Source of the DNA: an uncultured Planctomycetaceae bacterium
GTDB taxonomy: Bacteria > Planctomycetota > Planctomycetia > Planctomycetales > Planctomycetaceae
Assembly (NCBI GenBank): GCA_937952455.1
Contig: CALFYU010000222.1
Span: 1 to 14,082, forward strand
Reading direction: 5' to 3'
DNA length: 14,082 nt
Shown one piece after another: positions 6,601 through 13,060 of the stretch; position 1 is the stretch's first letter; the number at the start of each line of letters is the position of its first letter. The notes beneath the pieces are model-generated. The model made no database searches. It saw only the letters and a program-made list of their open reading frames with translations, and was not told where the DNA came from. The position numbers were made by a program, and so were the translations under genes.

Positions 6601-8356
6601 CCGCTTCGGTATGCGCCCGCGCACCGGGGTCGTGCAGTTTCGGCAGGTCCTCGCGGGCAATGTCGTAAGGCGACTTTCCGGCGGGGATGCCGCCTAACTC
6701 GCGAATCTTGACCAGAATGTCGCGAGAGCGCTCGTAGTAGGCGAGAATTTCGGCCTTGTTTTTGAAGTCCCGCTTTTTTTGGACGGCGATTTGCCCGTCC
6801 AGCTTGGCCAAGATACCGTCCAGCGACGCTTGGTCATACGGCCGCTTGCCGTCGAAATCGACGTAGATCGGATTGGTGTGGGCTTCGGCGTCCGGGTGGC
6901 CCGCGGGAGATGTTGAAAACGCCCGCACGGCGACCCAGGCCGGACCCCCAAGGCTGAATTCCGGCTTCCAATGATAAGTCTTGTGAAAAATAGGCGGCGA
7001 GACCTGTTCCTCGTGGACCACACGGCCGTTGATGATCAATTGCAGATGAGTGACCGGCGCGACTTCGGAGCTGATATTTACGGTCGCCGTAAAATTCTTT
7101 CCCCCACCACCGGAAACATTGATCACGTCGCCCGGCCGGTGCCCGTCGATCTCGAATTCGAGCATCGGACCAGTAGTGACGAAACTCCGCCCCTCCCGAG
7201 CCGCTTGCAGCCACTGGTCGAACGTCGGTTCGCCGTCGTGGTAGATGTAGGTCTTGCAGTCTCCCAACTTGCGGCAGGCGGGAAAGTCGCAGGCGCCGGT
7301 GGCCGGAAAGCGGTACCCGATATTCAGCACGCCATACCAGTCTTCCAACCCGATGCCGCGATAGACGCCGAATTGCAGTAGCTCTACGCCGTCGACGTCA
7401 CCCTGCAGCAAGTCGGCATATATGGCCTGCGCGTAGCCGCCGTGGGCATAGAAGGCGAATCCCCCCTGTTCTTTCGTATCGCGGCCGATCATGCCGTAGG
7501 GCGGACCGTCGTCGAGATCGAGCGATTGTCCACCGAGCGTCAAATTATTCCGCTGAAACAGATTCAGATGCCCGAACGTGCGACTGCGGTATTCTTGGCC
7601 GGAGACGATGTGATGCCCGTTGCGCGAACGGAGCGAATTGCGGCCGAGCCCGCGGTATTGCGGCATGTCCATCGTTTTCATCACGGCCAAATACGGTCCG
7701 GCCGGTTCGTTGTAAGCCAGGATCGTGCCGTAACGGATGCCTTCGGCTTCCATCAGGTCGAGGATCAAATCCTCATCGCGCGCATCGCCGCGGGTGATGT
7801 GAATGTGCGGATCGCCGGCGTAATAACCCGCCTCGGGCATCTTCAACGTGCGGTCGAGTTTGAGCGTCACCGATTCCGTAGTCCCGGCGGCAAGATTTTT
7901 GTCGAGCACAACCGGACGGTACTCAAAGCCCTTCCACACCTCGATACGCGTGTTTCCTGCCGGCACAGCGACGTCCGCTTCACCCCAGGAATAGAAGAAC
8001 CGCCCGAAGTACCGATACGGCGCTTTGCCTTGCCGGTTCCCCTTGCCCGTTTTCGGCCAGACGCCGGTGAGGGCAAACGGTGTGAGGTAGTTCTGAGCAG
8101 GTTGATAATAGTTGCCGTCCGGCCCGACCATGTTGATGCGGCAGGGGGTCGGTTCGCCAGTTTCTGTGTCGATGACCGTGATCTTCAACCGCGCCGCGTT
8201 CTCGTCGTCCAACGTCACCGGGACACCCGGTTCATCAAAGCCCGGCGGCGTAAAAATGTAGTCCTCCTCGTCGCCCAGCACCGCGGACGAGACTACCATG
8301 CCGCTCAGGCAGATCGCCAAAATGACAAATTGGCTGAATGGGTCACGTATCGTCAT
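3641..8356 (-). CDS. Exported PHP hydrolase–PVC dehydrogenase–HEAT–cytochrome c fusion
   Basis: The 1571-residue exported protein begins with a signal peptide (hydrophobic core about 10-25, then SSAVLGDE). A carboxypeptidase-regulatory-like beta domain (about 40-175) follows. A CehA/McbA-type PHP metallohydrolase region (about 178-400) has the metal motif GDPHIH (181-186) and AHGGYAQ with H305, followed by a beta-sandwich typical of that family. About 605-990 is the PVC 'membrane-bound dehydrogenase' propeller, with FDEDGNLYVCEMRDYPYF and two DTDGD loops (about 662 and 706). Helical HEAT repeats span about 1000-1400. The C-terminal PVC heme module has CTTCH at 1427-1431 and a late Met (SLMPEG) as possible axial ligand. 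The family role of the last three parts is periplasmic oxidation with electron delivery to c-heme; CehA relatives hydrolyse esters or phosphodiesters. An upstream ATG at 8410 is possible, but 8356 has AGGA six bases before it and starts the signal peptide. The substrate is unknown. Confidence 0.88.
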   Translation of the reverse strand: MTIRDPFSQFVILAICLSGMVVSSAVLGDEEDYIFTPPGFDEPGVPVTLDDENAARLKITVIDTETGEPTPCRINMVGPDGNYYQPAQNYLTPFALTGVWPKTGKGNRQGKAPYRYFGRFFYSWGEADVAVPAGNTRIEVWKGFEYRPVVLDKNLAAGTTESVTLKLDRTLKMPEAGYYAGDPHIHITRGDARDEDLILDLMEAEGIRYGTILAYNEPAGPYLAVMKTMDMPQYRGLGRNSLRSRNGHHIVSGQEYRSRTFGHLNLFQRNNLTLGGQSLDLDDGPPYGMIGRDTKEQGGFAFYAHGGYAQAIYADLLQGDVDGVELLQFGVYRGIGLEDWYGVLNIGYRFPATGACDFPACRKLGDCKTYIYHDGEPTFDQWLQAAREGRSFVTTGPMLEFEIDGHRPGDVINVSGGGGKNFTATVNISSEVAPVTHLQLIINGRVVHEEQVSPPIFHKTYHWKPEFSLGGPAWVAVRAFSTSPAGHPDAEAHTNPIYVDFDGKRPYDQASLDGILAKLDGQIAVQKKRDFKNKAEILAYYERSRDILVKIRELGGIPAGKSPYDIAREDLPKLHDPGARAHTEAELKEFLKPVPPKTPSDALKTFETIDGFEMQLVAHEPLVYDPIAAAFDEDGNLYVCEMRDYPYFPQPGDKPIGTLRLLRDTDGDGVFDDSHVFADELLWAGGVVPWKGGVFVAAPPDIWYMKDTDGDHRADVRRKVFTGFGTKNQQAMLNNLTFGLDHKIYGATAGNGGQIRPGDQPDAEPISVDGRDFRFDPVTETFESITGTIQFGNTFDDWGNRFVCSESQPLRHPVLPQQYLARNPYLPVPGAIDNIAGGSVPIFRISPIERWRHIRSSRRIAHGERDASSAGASHHVVDAAAGITVYRGGAYPPQFYGDVFVGDAQNNLVHRRRLTPHGVTFTSERIDDQTEFVRSSDNWFRPVNFVNAPDGTLYVLDMSREILESIHIPNDVVKFLDLKSGREHGRIYRIAPQGFQSPPPPKLSTATGDELVAALSSPHGWWRDTAHRLIFERQDKSLIEPLRQLLRTGEQPTARLHALWSLDGLDALADTDLLAAMDDPDAHLREHAIRLAESRLDQSPELLARVIGFAESPEKRLRFQTAFSLGESKDPRAVEALLRIAKQDGDDIWMRTAVLSSIADFADEMLIQMFDERDFFQSDAGQLFSDQLALVVGVQNDPAAVNRVLQSLATHPRTSDAAVQRRLLVALGEGLSRGGTHYDVDAERPAKAMRLLRTHLQQATSGALDENATPQERADAIRFLGVVELTHVVDPLDQLLNSREPLEVQSAALDALAGHPQPRVAEILLEKYRQFPPQLRATAARTLLSRPAWTLAFLKAAHEGEISAAQVDAVQRELLSKHRDPESRMLAEQLFDQSAETSRGAVVASYAAALKLAGRAEEGAKVFKQQCTTCHRIGEEGFAIGPDLTSTAAKDPQALLTHIFDPNRYVLPNYEQYTIFDTAGRIHTGMIAAQTATSITLKREKNETETILRGNIEEMASTGKSLMPEGLEKALTHQNVADLIAFLQSVQGNTAGDPNRPLDIGTEPGLVEPTK

Positions 8357-8362
8357 GGCAGG

Positions 8363-8366
8363 TCCT
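8363..8366 (-). promoter_or_regulatory. RBS fixing the fusion-gene start
   Basis: AGGA on the minus strand lies 6 nt before the ATG at 8356. The alternative ATG at 8410 would add 18 mostly polar residues in front of the signal peptide, so this site favours 8356. Confidence 0.55.
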
Positions 8367-8502
8367 GTGGGGATTCGATGTTCGGGAGGAAGGCGTTGTC
8401 GGTGGGACAAGTTTCATTCTGGTGAGAAGCTGCCGAGAAATGCAAGCAGCGGGAACTAAGAGCGGCCGCTGCGACGACCGAGAAATCTGGGGCCAAATCG
8501 CG

Positions 8503-8508
8503 TACAAT
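8503..8508 (+). promoter_or_regulatory. Possible -10 for the sialidase-like gene
   Basis: TACAAT lies 53 nt before the ATG at 8562 in the divergent spacer. The -35 position at 17-nt spacing reads GAGAAA, which is not a match, so support is weak. Confidence 0.2.
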
Positions 8509-8561
8509 CGACTCGACATCGATGATGATTTATTCCGAAAACCCGTAGCTGGAACCACTCG

Positions 8562-10247
8562 ATGACGCATTCGCTGAAATTCAGGGCCATCGTTCTCGCG
8601 GTGTGTTGGCTGGCAGTTGCTTCGGCCATTCAGGCGGATGACCCTGTCCCGCCGCAACTGTTAGACGCCTCCCCGCCCAGCAAGAACATCTTTCAGTTGC
8701 CCGACGGTTCGCTGTCGATACTGTATCTACAGCGGGGCAAAGGGTGCGTCTCGATTCGTTCCACGGACGGCGGCGAGACGTGGAGCGCACCGCGCGAGGA
8801 GTTTCCGTTCACCAAACCGGGATCCGGGATTCCGCTCACGCTGGTTGACCGTGACGGCGAATTGCATGCGTTTCTCACCGTCCGACGCGGCGCGGGGCGG
8901 CGGCCGACGGCGGACTATTTCATCGACATTTGGCATTGCCGTACCACGAACGAACGCAGCCAGTGGAGCGAACCGCAACGCATCTTTGCCGGATACGTCG
9001 GCGCCTTAAACGGTGTGACGCAATTGCCCAGCGGGCGAATTGTGCTGCCGCAACAGTATTGGGTGCCGGGGCGAAAATCGGCGCCGCCCACCGGCAGCCA
9101 TGTGGTCACAACCAACTATTCCGACGACGGCGGAAAAACTTGGACGCTGTCGCCGGCCGAGTTAACGGCCCCTTGCGTGCCGGATTATATCGGCAGCAAC
9201 TACGGCGCCTGCGAGCCGGTGATCCTGCCCCTCAAGGACGGTCGCGCGTGGATGCTGATGCGGAGTCAAACCGGCTTCATGTACGAATCGTTTTCGCCGG
9301 ACGGGGCCGAGTGGAGTCCGGCCGTCGCCTCGCAGTTTCGCGCATCCAATTCACCGGCGAGCCTGTTGCGGCTAAAAGACGGGCGGATCGTCGTTTTCTG
9401 GAACAATTGCGAAAACCCTTCGCGCGTTGATCGAGCCCCGATTTATACGACGCGCGATGCGCTGCACGCGGCGATCTCAGACGACGAAGGGCAAACCTGG
9501 CAGGGCTTTCGCGAAGTGGTCCGCGATCCGCTCCGCAACGAGTCGCCCCCCAAACAAGGGGACCGCGGTACGGCCTACCCCTTCACGGCCGAGACAGCCG
9601 ACGGCAAGATTGTGTTGGCGACCGGGCAAGGGGGCGGGCGGACGGCGCTGGTGCGGGTCGATCCCGATTGGCTGACCGCCAAGACGCATGCGGACGATTT
9701 CTCTGCCGGTTTGGACCTCTGGTGCACGTTCAAGCCGTTTGGTGCCGTCGAACGATATTGGCGCGATCGAACCGCCGGACCGGAACTGATCGATCATCCC
9801 GAGGAACCCGGCCGGAAAGTTTTGCACGTGCGGAGGCCGGATGAGAAACCGGCTGATGAGGCGGTCTGGAATTACCCCGCCGGGCGCAGCGGACGTCTGA
9901 CGCTGCGGATCAAATTGCAGCCCGGATTCGAGGGAGGCCGCATCGCACTGGCCGACCGGTTCATTCCGCCGGGCGATCCTGTCACGGACGAATTGGCCGC
10001 TTACATCTTGCCGCTACCGTTTGACGGACTGTCCGCCGATGACAAATGGCACACGCTGGTTTTCTCGTGGAATCTGGACCAACGCACGTGCGACATCACG
10101 GTCGACGGGCGACCAGCGGAGAAATTGTCGCTACGAAACGGCGAGAGCGATGCGCTGAGTTATTTGCGTTTGGCGTCGACGGCCGAGGCCGTTGACCGGG
10201 CCGGATTTCTGATTGAATCGGTCGACGTGACGGTCGATGAACACTGA
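8562..10247 (+). CDS. Exported sialidase-like BNR protein with C-terminal LamG-like domain
   Basis: The 561-residue protein starts with a Sec signal peptide (hydrophobic 9-20, likely cleavage after AIQA at about 25). Residues 35-375 have the sialidase/BNR propeller pattern, with three good Asp-boxes: S67-TDGGETW, S187-DDGGKTW and S306-DDEGQTW. A degenerate fourth box lies at about 244-251 (SPDGAEW). Residues 380-561 look like a concanavalin/LamG-type beta-sandwich (DKWHTLVFSWNL, CDITVDGRPAE), probably glycan binding. The family cleaves or binds terminal sugars, but planctomycete members are numerous and mostly uncharacterised. I did not locate a convincing arginine triad, so sialidase activity should not be assumed. 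The protein should be periplasmic or outer-surface. It diverges from the fusion gene across about 200 bp, and its end overlaps the release-factor-like gene. The start has only a weak GGA ten bases upstream. Confidence 0.85.
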   Translation: MTHSLKFRAIVLAVCWLAVASAIQADDPVPPQLLDASPPSKNIFQLPDGSLSILYLQRGKGCVSIRSTDGGETWSAPREEFPFTKPGSGIPLTLVDRDGELHAFLTVRRGAGRRPTADYFIDIWHCRTTNERSQWSEPQRIFAGYVGALNGVTQLPSGRIVLPQQYWVPGRKSAPPTGSHVVTTNYSDDGGKTWTLSPAELTAPCVPDYIGSNYGACEPVILPLKDGRAWMLMRSQTGFMYESFSPDGAEWSPAVASQFRASNSPASLLRLKDGRIVVFWNNCENPSRVDRAPIYTTRDALHAAISDDEGQTWQGFREVVRDPLRNESPPKQGDRGTAYPFTAETADGKIVLATGQGGGRTALVRVDPDWLTAKTHADDFSAGLDLWCTFKPFGAVERYWRDRTAGPELIDHPEEPGRKVLHVRRPDEKPADEAVWNYPAGRSGRLTLRIKLQPGFEGGRIALADRFIPPGDPVTDELAAYILPLPFDGLSADDKWHTLVFSWNLDQRTCDITVDGRPAEKLSLRNGESDALSYLRLASTAEAVDRAGFLIESVDVTVDEH

Positions 10248-10767
10248 CCGCAACATCAGCGAAGTCGTGCATCCCGCCGCCTTGGCGCCCGCGGATTTAT
10301 TGGCGCAATGCCGCGTCACGCGAACCCGCGGCAGCGGGCCGGGGGGACAACACCGCAACAAGGTCGAGACGGCGATCGTCATCCAGCACCAGCCGACCGG
10401 CATTCGCGGCGAAGCTTCGGAGCGGCGCAGCCAAGCCGAAAATCAAAAAGTCGCCCTGGTGCGTCTGCGGATCAATCTGGCAATCGAGACGCGCTCTGAA
10501 AAGTCGTCTCGCGACGAGGTCAGCGCGCTCTGGACGTCACGGATTCGCGATGGGCGCATTCACGTCAACCCGGCACACGATGACTTTCCAGCGCTTCTGG
10601 CCGAAGCGCTGGACTGGCTTGCCGCCCATGAATTCAACCCGAAGAGTGCGAGCGACAAACTGGGCTGCACGGTGTCGCAGTTGATCAAGTTCTTAAAGCG
10701 CGAGTCGCGGGCGCTGGCTCACGTCAACGAGAATCGTCGATTGCGCGGACTGCATCCGCTGAAATAA
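10237..10767 (+). CDS. Release-factor-like protein with GGQ motif (ArfB-type)
   Basis: The 176-residue protein carries the class-I release-factor catalytic segment RTRGSGPGGQHRNK (29-42), with GGQ at 36-38, the element that places water at the ribosomal peptidyl-transferase centre to hydrolyse peptidyl-tRNA. The codon-recognition domain of RF1/RF2 is absent, as in ArfB/YaeJ and related rescue factors. Unlike ArfB (about 140 residues with a basic tail), this protein continues with a predicted helical region (about 115-176, including LGCTVSQLIKFLKRESRALAHVN) that may be its ribosome-anchoring part. It is likely cytoplasmic and a ribosome-rescue factor by family. The ATG lies inside the last codons of the sialidase-like gene (11-nt overlap) with no clear ribosome-binding site, which points to translational coupling. 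No alternative in-frame ATG exists nearby. Confidence 0.88.
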   Translation: MNTDRNISEVVHPAALAPADLLAQCRVTRTRGSGPGGQHRNKVETAIVIQHQPTGIRGEASERRSQAENQKVALVRLRINLAIETRSEKSSRDEVSALWTSRIRDGRIHVNPAHDDFPALLAEALDWLAAHEFNPKSASDKLGCTVSQLIKFLKRESRALAHVNENRRLRGLHPLK

Positions 10768-10849
10768 CATCGGGAGTTGACGTTTCTGGCAGCCGAGCGA
10801 TTACCTTAGGTGAGTCAACGCCGATCGAGGGGCGGACTCTCGGTGCCGA

Positions 10850-10882
10850 TTCCGCAAGGCGTCCGCTGCGAGGCGTGCGGAA
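10850..10882. terminator. Weak hairpin between convergent genes
   Basis: TTCCGCA (10850-10856) and TGCGGAA (10876-10882) form a perfect 7-bp stem with a 19-nt loop in the 147-bp spacer between the convergent release-factor-like and HTH genes. There is no T-run on either side, and the loop is long, so this is a weak candidate. Confidence 0.25.
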
Positions 10883-10914
10883 CACCGTGCAGTAAATACC
10901 GTCGCGTTGCATCG

Positions 10915-11157
10915 TCAGCTTTCGGATTTGTTCGGCTCAACCCGTTGCTGGATGCGGTCCGCGATTTCCTGGAGACGCTCCTCGCGACAAAGCTGAAGAA
11001 CTTGCAGTGCCCAAAGTTTACTCGGATTCGATTTGCGTCCGCTCAGCAAGTGGCTGAGGTAAGACCGGCTCACGTGCGTCCGACGTGCAAGTTCCGCTGC
11101 CCGGATTTGGAGCGAGTCGAGGATTTCCTGGATGTCACCTGCTTCGACGTACGCCAT
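10915..11157 (-). CDS. Small XRE-type helix-turn-helix protein
   Basis: The 80-residue protein is almost entirely one Cro/C1-type HTH domain. RAAELARRTHVSRSYLSHLL (about 19-38) gives helix 2-turn-helix 3, with the SRSYLSHLLSGR recognition helix, and NPSKLWALQVLQLC supplies helix 4. A polar C-terminal tail (RIQQRVEPNKSES) follows. It should bind DNA as a dimer and probably acts as a local regulator, although nothing shows its target. A TTG start at 11175 is possible, but the ATG at 11157 has GAAAGG eight bases upstream and is chosen. No toxin-like partner is adjacent: the flanking genes are a convergent release-factor-like gene and a same-strand sulfatase 292 bp upstream. The spacer upstream contains several palindromes (11371-11435) that could be operators. 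Confidence 0.82.
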   Translation of the reverse strand: MAYVEAGDIQEILDSLQIRAAELARRTHVSRSYLSHLLSGRKSNPSKLWALQVLQLCREERLQEIADRIQQRVEPNKSES

Positions 11158-11165
11158 CCCCAACA

Positions 11166-11171
11166 CCTTTC
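11166..11171 (-). promoter_or_regulatory. RBS fixing the HTH gene start
   Basis: GAAAGG on the minus strand lies 8 nt before the ATG at 11157. The upstream TTG at 11175 overlaps this site's surroundings and has no comparable signal, so the ATG start is preferred. Confidence 0.5.
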
Positions 11172-11331
11172 GCAAAAGTGAGTGACTCGGTTAGTTCATC
11201 TTGCGTCGTGCATCCGCCAACTCGCATCGATTGTCCAAAATTGGCCCGCGCGTCGTCGGCAGAAGCTGCCTAGGTGACCACGGCGTTCGCACCAATTCGG
11301 GTGCCCGTCACGTAGGTCTACGACTGTCTAA

Positions 11332-11361
11332 ATTCTACGCACGGGATGACGAAGTAAACAA
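11332..11361 (-). promoter_or_regulatory. Possible promoter for the HTH gene
   Basis: On the minus strand, TTGTTT (11361-11356), an 18-nt spacer and TAGAAT (11337-11332) resemble a sigma-70 promoter, about 175 nt before the HTH start. This would give a long leader. The match is moderate. Confidence 0.3.
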
Positions 11362-11370
11362 GACCAGAAA

Positions 11371-11405
11371 TGCAATTTGCACCGGCGGTCAACAAATCCG
11401 TTGAC
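11371..11405. repeat. Two small palindromes upstream of the HTH gene
   Basis: TGCAATTTGCA (11371-11381) has inverted half-sites TGCAA/TTGCA around one base. GTCAAC (11388-11393) and GTTGAC (11400-11405) are inverted half-sites around 6 nt. Both lie just upstream of the candidate HTH promoter and after the sulfatase stop codon. They could be operator sites or transcript hairpins. Confidence 0.45.
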
Positions 11406-11410
11406 TTGTC

Positions 11411-11435
11411 TTGCTATCGCGGTAACGCGTAGCAA
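11411..11435 (-). terminator. Hairpin downstream of the sulfatase gene
   Basis: TTGCTA (11411-11416) pairs with TAGCAA (11430-11435), and the stem continues with CGCG/CGCG after a one-base bulge, giving ten base pairs around a 4-nt loop. It begins 14 bp beyond the sulfatase stop codon at 11450, where a terminator is expected. No strong U-run follows on the minus strand, so intrinsic termination is uncertain. Confidence 0.45.
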
Positions 11436-11449
11436 AATCCTGCGGCGGC

Positions 11450-12892
11450 CTACTGGTATTGCCGGCCCGCCGGTCGCTGTGGCTCAATTTGGGGGCGCGG
11501 TTCCTCGTGTGCCGATTCGATGATTTTCTCCATCCGCTGCACGACATTTGGGTGCGCATCGGCAACGTTGTGCTGTTCGCCCACATCCATCCGCAGGTTG
11601 TACAGTTCCAGCGGCTCGCCGGCATCGAACCGGATGGCTTTCCAGTCCCCCATACGAACCGCCTGCATGTTTCGATCGTGTTGGATTTGGTGTTCCCAGT
11701 AGAGATAGTCATGTTGCGGTTGCGCGCGCCCCGCCGCTTTCTCTCCCAACAGTTCCGGCACGATCGAAATGCCATCCGTTGGCTTGGGCGGCTCGGTGTG
11801 CGCCAGTTCGCACAACGTGGGCATCACGTCCGCGAAATACCAGGGCAAGTCGCTTTCGCCGCCGGCCGCGATGTGTCCCGGCCAACGGGCGATCATCGGC
11901 ACGCGGATTCCCCCCTCATAGAGATCGCGCTTGTACCCCCGTAGCGGGCCGCACGCCTTAAAAAAATCGGGGTCCGACGGCCCGCCCGTGGCGCCGTTGT
12001 CGCTGGTGAAAAACACGATCGTGTTCTCGTCCAGCTTCAATTCGGCCAACAGGTCCAAAATCCGCCCCACGTCCCGGTCCATCCGCGTAATCATCGCCGC
12101 CGTGGCCGCTTTGGGGTGCGGCTGCGCAGCGTAATCGTCGGGATAACCGACCTTGTCCCGCCGGCCGGTGTACGGCGTCTCGGGAAACTTGCCGCGAAAC
12201 TCGCTCATAGAATCCTCGGGGACCAGCAATTCGTAGTGCGGAATCGTCAGCGGCAGGTAAAGAAAAAAGGGCTGGTCCCCCGCCTCTTGTTCACGGAGAT
12301 ACTGCATGGCGCGATCGACGATCACGTCGTGCGTATACTGCCCGCTGTAGCCGTCGTTGCCTTCAAGCACAAACTTCTCATCCCGGTCCCACAGGAATTT
12401 CGGATAGTAAAAATGGGCGTGGATTTGGTGAAGGTAGCCGAAGAACCGGTCGAAGCCTTGCTTGTTGGGAATCCCGGTCGTGCCGTGTTCACCCAGGCCC
12501 CACTTTCCAAAGCAGGCGGTGCGGTAACCAGCATCCCGCAGGACTTCGGCGACGGTCACATCCTCATCGGCCAATGGAATGCCGCCGGTGTTTCCCCGGA
12601 CGGGCGTATGCCCGGTGTGCAGACCGGTCATCAATACGCTCCGCGACGAGGCACACACCGTGCACCCGGCATACGCTTGCGTAAACCGCAACCCTTCGCG
12701 AGCCATACGGTCAATCCGCGGCGTGCGGTATTTTTCTTGTCCGTAACAACTCAGCCCCGCATAGCCCAGGTCATCGGCCATGATGAATAGAATGTTCGGC
12801 TGCGCAGGTTTCGCCGCCAACACGCCGGCGGTCGGCAGCGCAACCAGTAATCCGACGACCAGCCAAAACCAGCGCGGGAAAAAACCGATCAT
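11450..12892 (-). CDS. Exported arylsulfatase-family sulfatase with variant FGly motif
   Basis: The 480-residue protein has a signal peptide (hydrophobic 9-25, cleavage near VLAA) and the full arylsulfatase fold: NILFIMADDLG (33-43, metal ligands D40 and D41), CASSRSVLMTG (80-90), FGKWGLG (128-134, K130), IPHY (217-220, H219), TSDNGA (296-301, D298 and N299) and GYKRDLYEGGIRVPMIARWPG (319-339). Family members hydrolyse sulfate esters using a formylglycine made from the first Cys of C-x-P-S-R. Here C80 and R84 are kept but the Pro position is Ser82. All other catalytic positions look intact. Its length is typical. The ORF could extend 28 codons upstream, but the ATG at 12892 has GGAGG eight bases before it and begins the signal peptide. 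It probably acts in the periplasm on sulfated glycans; the exact substrate is unknown. Confidence 0.92.
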   Translation of the reverse strand: MIGFFPRWFWLVVGLLVALPTAGVLAAKPAQPNILFIMADDLGYAGLSCYGQEKYRTPRIDRMAREGLRFTQAYAGCTVCASSRSVLMTGLHTGHTPVRGNTGGIPLADEDVTVAEVLRDAGYRTACFGKWGLGEHGTTGIPNKQGFDRFFGYLHQIHAHFYYPKFLWDRDEKFVLEGNDGYSGQYTHDVIVDRAMQYLREQEAGDQPFFLYLPLTIPHYELLVPEDSMSEFRGKFPETPYTGRRDKVGYPDDYAAQPHPKAATAAMITRMDRDVGRILDLLAELKLDENTIVFFTSDNGATGGPSDPDFFKACGPLRGYKRDLYEGGIRVPMIARWPGHIAAGGESDLPWYFADVMPTLCELAHTEPPKPTDGISIVPELLGEKAAGRAQPQHDYLYWEHQIQHDRNMQAVRMGDWKAIRFDAGEPLELYNLRMDVGEQHNVADAHPNVVQRMEKIIESAHEEPRPQIEPQRPAGRQYQ

Positions 12893-12900
12893 GTCAACAA

Positions 12901-12905
12901 CCTCC
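12901..12905 (-). promoter_or_regulatory. Strong RBS fixing the sulfatase start
   Basis: GGAGG on the minus strand lies 8 nt before the ATG at 12892. It is the best Shine-Dalgarno site in the window and shows that the upstream in-frame extension, which runs through the palindrome at 12926-12943, is untranslated. Confidence 0.75.
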
Positions 12906-12925
12906 GATAAACACCCAGAAAGTAG

Positions 12926-12943
12926 GGTGCGTCGCGACGCACC
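12926..12943. repeat. 18-nt perfect palindrome, copy 2
   Basis: GGTGCGTCGCGACGCACC is its own reverse complement and matches 398-415 at 17 of 18 positions. It sits 34 nt before the sulfatase ATG, so it is either an operator-like site or a hairpin in the mRNA leader, or simply a dispersed REP-like element. Confidence 0.75.
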
Positions 12944-13000
12944 TTTCGAGGCAGGACGATAGACCCACAATAACAAACCGGCATAGCAAAAATGTTACTC

Positions 13001-13023
13001 GTTCCCAAACGGAGTATGGGAAC
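13001..13023. repeat. Inverted repeat GTTCCCA/TGGGAAC
   Basis: GTTCCCA (13001-13007) and TGGGAAC (13017-13023) form a 7-bp stem around 9 nt. GTTCCCAAACGGAGT-type elements are, as far as I recall, dispersed in many planctomycete genomes. It lies in the divergent spacer between the sulfatase and the oxidase-subunit gene. Confidence 0.6.
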
Positions 13024-13060
13024 CAGGTGGTAGCAGACGTTTCTCGCTAAGCGAACGAAA

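Noticed and set aside
7442..8425. 327-codon open frame antisense to the fusion gene
   Set aside because: It lies wholly opposite the signal-peptide and PHP region, has no family resemblance, and its composition is what a high-GC coding strand produces in the opposite frame.
10915..11157. Antitoxin of a toxin-antitoxin pair
   Set aside because: No small toxin-like gene lies next to the HTH gene; the neighbours are a release-factor-like gene and a sulfatase, with spacers of 147 and 292 bp.
12116..12790. 224-codon plus-strand open frame inside the sulfatase gene
   Set aside because: The opposite strand carries all the sulfatase catalytic motifs here; the plus-strand translation has no recognisable domain.
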